Assembly: GCA_009602725.1 (NCBI GenBank) | Contig: WELB01000255.1 | Coordinates: forward strand, 65,937 to 121,736 | Length of the DNA: 55,800 bases | Source: Spirogloea muscicola | Taxonomy: Eukaryota; Streptophyta; Zygnematophyceae; Spirogloeales; Spirogloeaceae | Direction: 5' to 3' | Shown here: piece after piece, positions 22,050 to 34,500 of the stretch | Numbering within the stretch: position 1 is the stretch's first letter | How the letters are laid out: every line of letters begins with the position of its first letter | The notes under the pieces: generated by a model | What the model was told of the DNA's origin: nothing | What the model saw: only the letters and a program-made list of their open reading frames with translations | The model's database searches: none | Position numbers and translations under genes: made by a program

Positions 22050-24590
22050 AGCTTCTAAATGAGGATACCCACTGACAATCTGGTCAATTCGCCCGCCTGT
22101 GCTCGCCTGTGTGCTTCTGGGGCGCAGACCCAAGTTCGAGCTCACATGGTCGTGCAAGTCGGGGGGGGAGGGAGGGGGTGGGAATCATGAAGCTCTTTCA
22201 AGAGGGGGCAATGGCTGTACAGCCAGCCCAGAAAGCATCAAACGAGATGCCAAGGACTCAGGGGAGCGCTTATCACACCCGGATAGCAAATAAACTCCCA
22301 AGAATGGCTGCTTATTTATCCCTCTTTAGCAGCCGCAAAGCATACGTAGCAGCCGAGGAGGAGTTGCCCTGCTTAGAAAAGAACAGGGCTGTCTAAAAGC
22401 CTGAACCGGCAGCAAGGATACGGCCAGCAAGCAGATGCAAGCATATACTTAAAGGAACCTGCGGCATTAGACGCATGCGGTATGCAAGGGCTAGAGAGCC
22501 CGTGGCAAGGGATGCTGGCTGCTACCTTTGCAGGATTAGCAAAATAAAGATCAGCTTGGCCTCGATTCGTCTCAAGCGCACAGCACGCCCAACCCCTATT
22601 GCTCTTCTTAGCGCTTCCCCTGGCACCCTTCTGGTCATCCTTTTTGGGCTGGCTTTTCCAGCCCCTATTTTCAATGGGCAAGTCCTTTCTTCTATTGCTC
22701 CATCAGGACACGAACGTCGCACATCGTCATTGCGAGAGCCACACCAGAAGAGTCGCATTGTGCGCGTAAACTAAAAGTGGCAGATTAAGCCAATGCACTG
22801 TTCAGGCAAAGCTAGTGCAGAAAGTGCGCCATCCGGCCCTTTCAGACTTTGGGCTGACCTCACACAGCGTCGTCTCGTGTCTAGCTGTGTAGCTTCGGCA
22901 CCTTTTTGGCTCTTTAGAATGTCCATTCTTTCTGGGCTGGCTTTGCCAGCCCCTCTTCTTTATGGGCGAGCAATCCCGTTCACAGCCACCAGTCAATTTG
23001 GAAGAGCTGTTCCTTCCAGAAGTGGAGGCTACATGAATAGAAGCCCACCGCAAAGAAGAAAAGCTCGCCCATAGAGGAGAGGGGCTGGGAACGGCCAGCC
23101 CAAAAATAATGAACAAGGTTCGAAAGGGCTGGGGGATGCGCTATGCAAAGGGGTGCTAAGGTGTGATAATTGAAGCTCGCAACGAAAGAAGGCGCGGCCA
23201 GATTGACTGGTGGCTGTGAGAGGCCAGCCCAAAGAGAAGTGGCATTCTCAATGGGGGCAAGGGCTGTGAAAAGCCAGCCCGAAAAAAATTGACAAAACGT
23301 TCGAAGGGGCCAAATGACGGAGGGGCCTAAAAAGCGCTAAGCAGCTACGAAGGGGCTTGAAGATGCGAGAGCAAGCGCGGCCAGATTAACTGGTGGCTGG
23401 GAGAGGCCAGCCCAAAGGAATGGACAAGGTCTGAAGGAGCCGGAGTGCTAAGGACTGAGACAGCAGCAAGCGGGACTCTCAGTAACCTCTAGTCAGTAGA
23501 TGCAAATCTGAATAGCTAGCAGGCGGAAAGACGTCGCCAAGAAGATTCTATGTCAGAACGGGGGAGGATGGACCACTCAGTAGTTACGAGTGAGGAGCCT
23601 CAAATCCGACAAACTGGCTGCCGGAAAACTATCCCCCTGCCGAAAGCCTGAGGCCGCAGCGAGAGCACGGCCAGCACGCAGATGCAAGGCGTGGGCCATG
23701 GACCCCTGAAGGGAGACTGACAATCGCATGCGGTATACAAAGGAATGGACAAGGTCTGAAGGAGCCGGATGGTGCAGAAAGCAAGGTGCCAAGTGCTAAG
23801 ACGGCAGCAAGGGGACTCATACGAAAGAAACAGCTCTTTCAGTGCAGTAAGAAGAAGTGGCACTCCCAATGGGGGCAAGAGCTGTGAAAAGCTAGCCCGA
23901 AAAAGAATTGACAAAGGTTCGAAGGGGCGAAATGATGGAGGGGCCTAAAACTCGCTAAGCAGCTACTAAGGGGCCTGAAGATGCTATGTCTGCAGCGAGC
24001 TACTCAGACCTGATGTTGCTCACTCGTGGGTACTGAGCTTCCCTCTGCATTGTCTATGTGTTTTGCAGTGTTTTGTAGTGTATTCCTATTTCCGGCTCCT
24101 CTTTCTTTGGCTTTGGACATTGTCCATTCTTTTTTGGGCTGGCTTTGCCAGCCCTCTTCTCTATGGGCGAGCACTTCCTTCCTATGTCAGAACGGGGGAG
24201 GATGGACCACTCAGTAGTTACGATGAGGAGCCTCAAATCCGACAGACTAGCTGCCGGAAAACTATTTCCCTGACGAAAGCCGGAGGCCGCAGTAAGGCAA
24301 CGGCAGTGACAGGCCAGCCCAACGTACAAGGTCGGACAGGGCTTTCCAGGAACCCAGTCTCTCTGACCTGAGGCTGCTTAGCAGGGGTTACTGAGTGCTT
24401 CGTAGCTGCTTCGTTTCTTTTTGTGCTTGTTGTTCTTAGTGCTTCCCCTGGCCCCTTCTCGTTCTTTGTTCATTCTTTTTTGGGCTGGCTTTATCCAGCC
24501 CCCATCCTCAATGGGCGGGCCCTTCTCTCCAGGAGAAGGCGCGCGGTGCGCATGAAATTGAAAGGGAGGCCAATTCAAGCCTTACAAATG
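22050..24590. mobile_element. Patchwork of LINE 3' tails, both orientations
   Basis: At least ten fragments of one tail family lie here with no host gene. Protein-ending remnants are readable: on the minus strand SDLHLLTRGY (23520-23470) and SFPAASLSDLRLLTRNY then TGA (23640-23577), plus a near copy at 24270-24220; on the plus strand YSDLMLLTRGY (24005-24037) and SDLRLLSRGY (24360-24391). Tails carry short hairpins: GGGCTGG/CCAGCCC at 22646-22664, 22934-22952, 24136-24154 and 24482-24501 (+); 23261-23280 and neighbours near 23083, 23220, 23400 and 23890 (-); and GGCTGTACAGCC at 22213-22224. A direct repeat of roughly 100 bases is present at 23550-23660 and 24184-24300. Confidence 0.85.
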
Positions 24591-24599
24591 ACCTGTTAA

Positions 24600-25170
24600 C
24601 TGGGAAATGAGCTGGCTAAGGGGGACACTAAATATCCCCGAGTGAGCACATGCATATCTGACAAGCTATACTGAGGCGCCAAACCACCACCACGGAAGCC
24701 ATTAGCCTGTGCTAATGCACGACCAGCACGCTGGTGTTTCGCGAGTGCCTGGGAGCGCTGTAGACTCAATGATAGCCGCATTCTATGGCATGCAACGATG
24801 GCTTGCGGGACGCTAGAATGCCCCAAGCTACCCGCCCGACTACGTCGGCGGGCATCGACATGCAGTGCCAGGCGATGGAGGAGGGAAGACCACTTCGTTC
24901 CGTAGCCGCCGTAGATGTCCATGGCGCATGGGAAGACGTGGTCGCCCCGGGGGTGGTCATTGTAGTGCCTCTCCTTCTTCCTCTCTGCATGATGTGTGTC
25001 GCCCAACCTGGCACAGTCGGTGTGGGTGCCCCTGGTTGGAATGCGTTGATGAGAACGACGTCGAGGAGAAGACGAGGCCCACCATTCCAAACACCAACCC
25101 ACACCACCGCCGCCAAACTCAACCGCCAGGACGACGACTGGAGTCCTGGTCACGGCGGTGCTGCAGGTCG
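24600..25170 (-). pseudogene. Decayed 5'-truncated LINE ORF (C-terminal part)
   Basis: A minus-strand frame aligns with the C-terminus of the intact LINE protein: AERKKERHYNDHPRGDHVFP corresponds to AEQKKLRHYSDYPRSDHLLP. It then continues through KHQRAGRALAQANGF and LSDMHVLTRGY, but here no stop follows. Further upstream (24990-25170) the same frame loses similarity, consistent with frameshifts in the endonuclease region. It keeps only the last 150-200 residues or so, the usual result of incomplete reverse transcription, and is diverged enough to be an old copy or another subfamily. Plus-strand open frames across 24785-25390 are its shadow. Confidence 0.85.
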
Positions 25171-25530
25171 CCTGTCCCAACGCCACCCGCGGGGGCGCCT
25201 CCGCGGGTCGCCGCTTGGCAACTGCTGGCCCCGCGCTCGCGCGCCCGGCGATGGCGATGATGCCGGTGCCCGCCAGCGAGCTGTGCCAGGGGCGACTGGC
25301 GAGGCTGGCGGACAGGGCCGCTGTAGCGGCAAAGCGAAGCACCGTGTAGTCAGGGCTTGTAGGCGGGGCCCGCTTAATCGACTGCGATGAAGCGCGCGCC
25401 AACAGCCTGTCTGGACAGGCAGTCAGGCCGACCCAACGCAACTTTGATATGCAGGACCTGCATTTGCGGCACATGTCCCAGCCTGCGCTGCTGAGGGAGT
25501 TTCGCTACTGCGATGTGGCAAGTGCACCTC

Positions 25531-28500
25531 ATGGCGTCAAGCCCTGTCCACCTTCTACTTCTCTTTCTGCTTCTGGCCATCGGCAGCTGGACGGCTGTGC
25601 GGTGAGCATGCTCCACCCTCAGATCTTTGATGTCCACGCTGTGAAAAGCTGGAGTCAAGGAAGGCTGACAAGCCCGCGTCTCCGCTTGGCAATGCTTAAT
25701 TACCTGCCGGCCGCTCAGAAGTAGCTGCCTGCCACCTTCCGATCGTTCCAGAGCCTCTGACAGCTGCTCCTTTTCTGCAATCAAGCTGATTATACACAAG
25801 TGACTGGCAGATTCATAGGGAAGGGGCTGGCTCTCCTGATCAGTGCGCTGACAGGGAACAGCATACGCTGCCGATTTATAGGCCTTTTCCGCGTGAAGGA
25901 CGTGACTGTTGTATTCAAGAAGGTAATACAGACGCCATAATGTTGTCACGCACCTGATGGTGCTAAAGAGTGGCAAGTCCGCTGGATACGCCCCTCAGCT
26001 GGAAGCTGTGTTGCTCCTCTCTTTTGCAGGGCGCTATTGCTTCATTGTCGGTCAAGGAAGTGCGATTCAGCTTTGGTCATGACGTAAAGCCAATCTCTGG
26101 CAGCTGGACTCGTCCATCTAAGCTGTGCATGTATCTCCTGGAGGTTGACATTGTTCTACAAGGCCCTCGATCAACATCAACCAAGCAAAAGCATCAAAAG
26201 AAGAAGGTCAGAACGCAGAACGAATCAGGTCGAGGAATATGGAGGCTTGTCAACTTTGTGGCACGAGTCCTCACCCTCAATGTTGCTGACATCACAATGA
26301 GGAGCTTGCAGGTACAGCCTTTGCAAGCCTTTCCATGTACTTGCAAGCCATTCCTGTGGTGCTAAGAGTACATGGCTGTCTCCTTATCTATGCATATGCT
26401 GTTCATCATAAGTAAAGGTGGAAGAAGAAGCTTATGTAGAAGATCTTCAAACTTCAAGCAATTACTTTGGATGCTGCTTTTGAGCTTGCTGTGGATCTTG
26501 CATAACATTGCCGACAGAAACTCAATGACAACATTTGGTAGCAGGTGCCAGACCTCTCATTGAGCTTACGATCTCTATTCTTTAGCGGCTACATAGAGGG
26601 AGGTGCCTCATACCTTGGTGTGCGAGTGGAGCTTGGGCGCTTTCGAGTATCTGTCACAGAGAGCATAGAGCGCCGGTCTTCGCCTTTGCAGAGGACGCTC
26701 GGTCTGCTGTGGCGACCACCATCGCAAGCGGACTTTCACGTTATTGATGTTGAGCACTTGTTGACGGATTCCCGCTTCTTCCATCACAAGTACGTCTAAG
26801 CATTTAGTTGGTCCTGTTGCAGAAATTGCTTGGTGTAATGCAGAGCACCTCTACTTCGCACTTTGTCAAACTGACAGAGACTTCGAGCTTGGAATCAAAA
26901 TCTCAGTAGAAGCTCAGAAATCATGAGTTTGGTCCCTCACGAGCTCACATGCTCTGCATCAAGTAGCTATACAAATTGAGTTTTCAAAGTCAGATTTCAC
27001 CAATTGAAAACTTGCATTCTCTAGGGATGCAGGCATCCTCCTGCAGACGGCTGATGTTGAGTGCGGAGCCATTAGTGTGCAAGCAACTGACAGACTCCTT
27101 GACTTAGCTATCAAAAGAGCTCCTAAGTCACCAATCCCGGAGTCGTCTATCAATGACAGCCAACCCACTAAAGCTGGTCATAGCAGAGCTAGACATCCAT
27201 TTCACTTGCCTGATCAGGTGGGCTTTAGCTCCACGTCCCGAAGTATCTGACAAAGCAGAGGGTAGACATGCCCTGATGAATGTTACAAGCTTCATCCTTT
27301 ATGCTTCATGCTTGTGCGGAGTGCCAAGGTTGTTCTCTTCAACAGGAAGGATGACTCCTACCCTGCATTCATATCTGGTGCTTCAGCTGCTCATTGGCTG
27401 AGTACTTCGCTGGACCACTGACTGCTCAATGTGCAGATCAAAGTCAAACTTCCAACAATCAACATGCGATGTGAGCACAGACAAGCGGGCTTGTCAGCAA
27501 CCTGCCTCGTGCTTATGGTTGAACTGCAGTTGTGCTTGAGAAGCAGGCCAAGAGAGGATACTGGGGGCAATCTACAGTGGCCCGTACAGCTCAGCTGCAG
27601 CAGTTTCCAGGTCAAGAAGTGTTCCACCCAATCTTTATTCCTAAACCTTTGCTCCTTTGATGCTGCTTGCTGCTTGCTGCCTGCCAATGTTGTCTTCTAA
27701 GATACTGGATGTGTCTGAGGCTTGCGAAGCATGACTTATACCTGCTTTTAGAATTCCTGCGTATGATTCTATGAGCAGATAACACATCTTGGGGTGGACG
27801 ATCCCCTCTGTAGTGCAAAGCTCACTCTGGAAGCTCTGATAAGCAACTCAATGGAGGTAGTCTTCGCTCACCCTACGTGTACATATTGTCGAAGAGTTTC
27901 AAAATATAAAATTGATCTGTAGTCATGTCTGCCTCTGGGTGCAGTACGAAGACTAGACACGAAGTAGAGAAGCGCAGCCCACCCCTTTGAAGAGCCCGAT
28001 GTGATAATTTCAGTATGTCCTGACCAGAAAGGATTGCACTTTACAGCTCAACGTCATGCTATCGGCCTGCAAAGTCGGACAACCAGGCAACTTTGCAATC
28101 TCTGATGCAGACGTGGTTCATCTGCAGGATGACATGATGAAGCTGCAAGTGGAAGCTAGCATTGAAAGAATGGGCGTATGTGCACAAGTTGCTCACTTGG
28201 AGCCCTGGCTGAAGGTGATTGTGGATGAGTTGAGGGCAAGGCGAGCCACTATCACTGTCAAGGAGAACAGGACGCTGAAGTCAAGACAACCAATGGCAAA
28301 ACGAAAACCATTCCTGTGGGACTGCACTCTGGTCCTACCTAGTGCAGTTGGTCAGGTGGTTGGCTGGAATGGTGGCTGCTTGTACATGGTGAGATCATGG
28401 ATAGCCCAGCTGTAGTGTGCATGCAAGCTAGCCACATGGGTGTATATCGAGTGGCTTCATCCTTGCACATTTTAGAGAGTCCTCATTACAGGATGTCAGG

Positions 28501-31500
28501 CAGCATAAGTGATCGAGAATCTCTTGCGGTCATTATGATGCTGAAAAGTTGATGACAATCACTCCAGCAGTACCCTGGAAGTGAATATCTGCTCACAAAA
28601 ATACAATCTGTCACTTCACAGGCTACCTGGCAGAATACTCACCTCTATCTTGACTCACATGAAGCTGATGGAGCTACATCATTCCAGCTCAACACTAGTG
28701 AACTTACTCTGAAGACAGCTTGTTGCACGTGTGACCGGGAGTTGGGATCTGACGGATGTAGCTTGAAGCACGACAGACTGGGACTTGTAGAAGTGCTCAA
28801 CTTGAAAAATCTGATCCTGCAGAAAGGGGCAAATGATGCTGAGGGCTTGGAGCTGGATGAGGGGCTCTCCCACGGGCAAACTACAGAGCTTAAAGTGGAC
28901 AGTTCCGGACTATCTATAAATGTAGACTATGCAATTGTGAAAGCCTCTGTAGAGTTGGTAACCTCATTGCACGTCTACCAGAAGAGCCATCTTCAGGGTC
29001 TACAGAGGAAAAGGAAGGGGGTCTTGAGGAAAAATTCCCATGGGGCCACTAAGAGCACTTCAAGTGCAGGCCTCCTCGCCGTCCACATGAAGGAAATTGC
29101 TGTCCACGTCACCTGGCCTATAGAGAGGCCAGAAGCCCACTTACCAGATCCCAAGAAGGTCAATTTTGGAAGTATGGGCGGCGAGGTCCTCTTCACACAC
29201 ACCCCGGATGGCGAACCCCGAGTTGCTGTGATCAGTCTTGCTAATAAGAAGGGAATTGAGATGCCAAGCCTGAAGACCAAGCTCCTCCTGCAGTGTGCAG
29301 GGATCAAATTTGAGCAAGGCCAAGGAGATGGCAGCAAGAGTTGCTGCATCCAATGTCTTCACACTTCCTATCAAGAGTTTGATGTCAAGGAGCAGTTGCT
29401 GGAGGACTTATCCCTACTGACTGTACAGAAGGCTGATTTTGCATTCCACAAGCTGCATGAAGGGCAACAACCACCTGTAAATATTCTCATTAGTACAGTT
29501 GGACTTCAAGGCAGATGGGAGCCTGATGTGCACATCTTCTTCTACCAACTTCATCTTGACATCAAAGCTCTTCTGCAGCACAGGAGAGCAAGGCTGGCTG
29601 AACGTACCACAGTGGCGCCCTGTGCAGATATAGCAGCAGGAGACAGTGCCAGGGCATCAAGCAAGACAGGAACAGGTCAGGTTGTTGAGAACCTCCTCGG
29701 TGAAAATCTGGACATGCCTGCAACTTCAGCCTCACATAGCATTGACACAGAAGGTCATGGCCAAGCAAAGAAGGCCTCAGTAGTAGCAGTGGATATGGAA
29801 GAGACAGTCATTCAGGTTGCTGCAGGCGATGGAGCAGAGTTGGTGGTGACCATGCAGTCTACTTTCTCTGAAGATGCAAGAGTGGGAGTTCTCTTGGAGG
29901 GGCTGCAGGTGTCCATCAATCGAGCAACACTACTCACCAGCAAAGTGCTGCAAGTTTCTAGATTGCCTGCTACTCCGCCAAGTTGGTCTGGCTCTCCCTT
30001 GCCCCCTGGCTATCCATGTACAGGTGAAGGTCAAGGCTTTGCTGGAGGACATGCAGGACTTGAGCATGAGATGGCTGTATCAGATTACATCTTGCAAAGT
30101 ACAGGCTTGCGCTTTGTGATGCCGTGGCGACTGGAGTTGCGAGCAGTTGAGGACGCTGTGGAGGACATGTGGAGATGCCTCAAGATAGCAATGGCAGCCC
30201 AAAGACTAGCCAGGCCTTTGCCTGCTAAAAAGGCCAAAGATGCAGTGCATGTTCTCAGTAGACAGCCAGTCAGGAAAGGCTTCTGGCGGATCAAGCTTCG
30301 AGACCTATCGATGGAGATTGAGGAGGAGCCAATTCAGGTGAGGATCACCAGCATTATGGTTGTTGTGCAACAGTAAAGGACAGTCAGGATCAGGCACCAT
30401 CAAGCCTTTTACGTCTTGTCCAGCCTGACCTTGATCCACTAATGCCATTGTCGCTGGTGAGCAGCTGCATGCACTGCTGTATAAATCCAGCACACATCTC
30501 ATGCTTATTCATATCACGCATTGCAAATGAGATGTAATCCTCACCTGCAGGGCTGGTTGGACCAACACCATCGACTCCTGAATAAGGAGGTGCAGCAGCT
30601 GATTGTGAGGGAAGCGCTCCTTGATGAGAGGACAAAAGAGTCTGAGACTGGGCCACATGCAGACAGCAGCAGCCCTTCAAATCTTAAGGTTGATGTGATC
30701 AACACGGACATCAAGCAGGATACATCTCATGCACCTCCCCTTCCTATCAGCAGCAATGAAAGTGCATACAGTGCTGCTGCAGTGGCCCAGGACATTGATG
30801 CTCTGCGCTACGTGACACCTGGTGTACTTGGTGAGCAGCAGCCGGATCTCCTGGGCAGCAAGTCATTTAGAGATGGCAAGCACGAAAGCATTGGCTCCAA
30901 ACTTTGGAAGTCAGCATGGGAAACCCTTCATAAGCAGACTGCAGAAGCCTACAAGGCCCAGTGCAAGAAGCTGGTGACAGAAGCCTGCACCGGCGCCTGC
31001 ACAGATGGGTTTCAAGGTGGCTTCACCCCCAGCCATGACCGCCGAGCTTTGATGTGCCTAAGAGTAGCTGATCTGGATTGGGTCCTATCCCCTGTGAATG
31101 GGGGAAAGGATGAAATGATTGCGCGAGCTCTTGACTTAGACGAAGTGAAGGGGGGCCCACCCATTCCGTTCTCGAGACTGATGGGTCGTCACATTGATGG
31201 ACATTTCATGGGCGCCATGGTAACACTCCGAGATTACACACTACCAATGTTCCGGGCTGAGAAAGGATCAGTAAAAGGAACCTGCATCTTCGCTCAGCAG
31301 GTGGGGTGTGCTTGCTGGCGGTTTCATGTCATTTTCAAAAATTTCTATTTGCTTGAGACTGCACAACTCAAGTCTACTCTGTCCCATGTATCCTGGCTGT
31401 AGTGCCTGGTCAAGCAGGTTATGTACCTTCTTGGCGATCTTCAAGTCTGAAGAAATTAGGATGTCTACTTCTACTCAAGACCATACCATTTGATCCTCAG

Positions 31501-34500
31501 TGCTGTTCTGCCAGACCTGCTTACCTCATTCTCACATTGAGCCCTTGCCCTGCCCTGCAATTCGACAGGCCACCATATACCAGCCACAAATCGTCCAGAA
31601 TATTTTTCTAGGAAGGTGGTGGAGCATGCAGGTGCTCCGATCCATGAGCGGCACAACGCCTCCTCTTAAGTTCTACTCAGACTCCGCCTGGGATGTCAGT
31701 CATGGTGATATTGCCTACAGTGTGGGATGGGAGCCTGCTATTTATGGAGATGTGAGCTACGCCTTCACAGTGGCACTGAGGAAGGCGGATCTTAGTACAG
31801 TAATATCGTCCAGAAGACCCGAGGCAACAGGTGCAGATGCTTCTCAGCAGACATTTCCTGCAGTTAAGGAGCGCAGCTTGCCCTGGTGGGACTTGATGCG
31901 ATACTACAGTCATACCAGGTGCTGGATATCAATCACCAACTTTGTATACTACATGCCCTCTACAGCTGATCCTTATGACGACGAAAACCACGCATACATG
32001 TCGGCCTCAGAGTTCACCTTTTTTCAGCAAAAGGGGAGGATAGTATTGGATGCGGAGAACTATCACCTCTTAATATCACGTGCTGAAGGATTTGAAGACA
32101 TTGCGCAGAAAAGTTGCAGAGAACCCTTTTTATCATCACCATTTATCCGAGTCGATATAACACTTAACTGGGATTGTGGACAGCCAGATGCTGGCATGCA
32201 CTATTTGCATGCACTTCCAACAGATGGGAAGATGAGGGACACGCTTTATGACCCTTTTAGATCTAGTGGACTCGACTTGGGGTGGATATTCACGCTAAGG
32301 AAGGATGCCCTCCCTCCCGTAGGAGGATATGCAGGAGCTTATTGGACACGCAGTGTGTCAAAGGTCGAAGACCTGGATATGCAGACAGCTGAGCCTCACA
32401 GTGCAGCTGGAGAGGGGTCGCCAACGCTTTATCTCAATGGGGCCAATTTGAAGTGGATGGTTGCTTGGTATAACCTCTTCTACTACTCCACAGGCAAGCT
32501 GCGCGGCTTTGCTCGCTGGCCAAAATTTGGAGTGCCAAGAAGGCCTAGGTCTGGAAATCTTTCACTTAGTCAGACATTGTCAGAAATGCTTACCAGAATG
32601 GATATGGCTCCCTGTCAAATCTGCCAAGTACCCCAGGTTTGCTCCTGCTGCCCTATGAGCGCCTGCTATTCTGCCAGGGCTCGATGGCTAGGCTCTTCTA
32701 TCCATCTTGATTGTTGCTAGTTCCATTGTGGCTGTCGAGATAGATGATACTGAGGCTTGCCACTGAGATTTGTAGGCCAGGCTCTATATTTGCATGACAT
32801 AGGGCGAATGGAGCTTTTTCTGTCTCTGTTTGATTAACTAGAGCATGGGCCTGTGGGTGTGATTGACCATAGCCTCTACTTGAAGTAAGTGTCTATCATA
32901 ATTTGTGATTGATGAGCTATTGGTGCCTGCTAAACCTCTTGCAGGAGGACGATAATACAGAGGGCTTGTTATGGCATATGGAGTCACTCAAGTACGACAT
33001 TGTTTATAGTAGAAATCTCAGAAGAGACTGGGATGGGATCAGCAAGCGGCCTTCATTTGTCACAGTTCATCAAGGGTTGGATATCCGCAAGGTCAGAGTC
33101 AAAGTTGCTATGGAGGTGCAGGCTGTGAATGAGTATGCTGAAGATGGGGAAGGGTCACTGAGTAGCAGCAGCTACCCCAACTTGAGTGAGCTGAAAATGC
33201 TATTGGACCTGCCAAGCGACTTTGATCTTGGTCCTGCGCCTAACCAACATGTGGATATACAACCTTCAGATGGGGTCTTTTTAGCAACAACAGACGACAT
33301 AACTATAAGGAAACAGGCAGTAAGTGCAGACCAGCAGCGGCTTCTTGCTCTCTGGGGGATAGGTTCAAAGCCCAGTGGAGAATGGACAGGCAAAGGGCAA
33401 GTCAGCGAGGAGCAAACGCCTCACGTCCTCGGCCATCACAGAGCAGCCAGCTTAGACACAAGTGACGATGTTGTTGACAATGATGGCTTCCTGTCTGATG
33501 CAAGCGATGATGATGGCTTGACACTGCACCTTGCGGATAATTGTTGGCGGATACACCTGGTCGGTCTGAAGATTCTCTGGACCGTCCCAAATCGAAATGC
33601 ACTGTGGATCTGGGTTGGGGACATCAGCAAGGTAATAGCACGATCTTCTTTTAGCTCAGCTTGCAGCAACTTGCCCACTTTGTCCCCAAGTAGCCTGGAC
33701 ACCTTGGCAACATGCTCCATGCTTTGATCTGCAAGTTTGGCAACTAGCTGTATGCCCTCTTTGTCCAGATCTAGTGAAGAGCCCAGAATAAGAGCGAAAC
33801 ATGCAACAAGGTCTTTGCCTATGTGAATGACGGGCCTTCTGTAGCCAGCGATCTTCTTTCATCCCAATCAGAATTGGACCTGCGTTTACAGGCCTTCTCG
33901 AGAAAGAAGCAGTCGCCTTCACGACAATACATAGCTCGGAAGAAGAGGGAAGAGCAACAACAGCTCGTTGAAAGGGGGATGGAAGCTCCTCTGACTGTGC
34001 CTGCTCTTACTGCAGGCACTAGTGTGCCACAGCGACCTGTCATTGATGGTTTGGCCATACATTACTTAGCTCCCATTCATTGGTTGCATGCACCGTCATG
34101 CCAATCTGGAAATTCTTGACATTTAGGAGTAGCACCAGCACGAGTCAGGTCTGCTGAAGAAGGCAGTTCTGCAGTTTAGATGCCGCTGTCATGTGAGGTT
34201 CGATTGTACTTACAGCAGGCATTTCATCTGTATTTGTGCTTTTGCTGTATAGATGTTGAGAAAGCTGAGGATGATGAGGGGGTGATGAAGTTTATGATCA
34301 ACATTGTTCAGCCGCAGTTCAATCTCCAGTCGCCCAATGTTTATGTACTGCTCTATCCTATGTACAAGATGTGCATGAGGTGCATCACCAAGAAGTATCA
34401 AATGATATTGCTAAGGTCCTCAAATGCTACGGTCTCACTATGTGTACTGGGTCTTACAGGGGCGATTCCTGCTAGCCGCTGCCAGCGGGAGGGTTCTTGC

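Noticed and set aside
24184-24300. Repeats that at first look like a CRISPR or long terminal repeat
   Set aside because: The copies are irregularly spaced, in both orientations, and carry LINE protein endings with a stop codon. They are LINE 3' ends.
24785-25390. Plus-strand open frame of about 200 codons
   Set aside because: It is antisense to the decayed LINE ORF, whose C-terminal similarity to the intact element is clear on the minus strand.
28742-30376. 544-codon open frame read as a stand-alone gene
   Set aside because: It is one long exon of the SABRE-type gene: it ends in the GFWDK block, which splices directly to the next conserved block.
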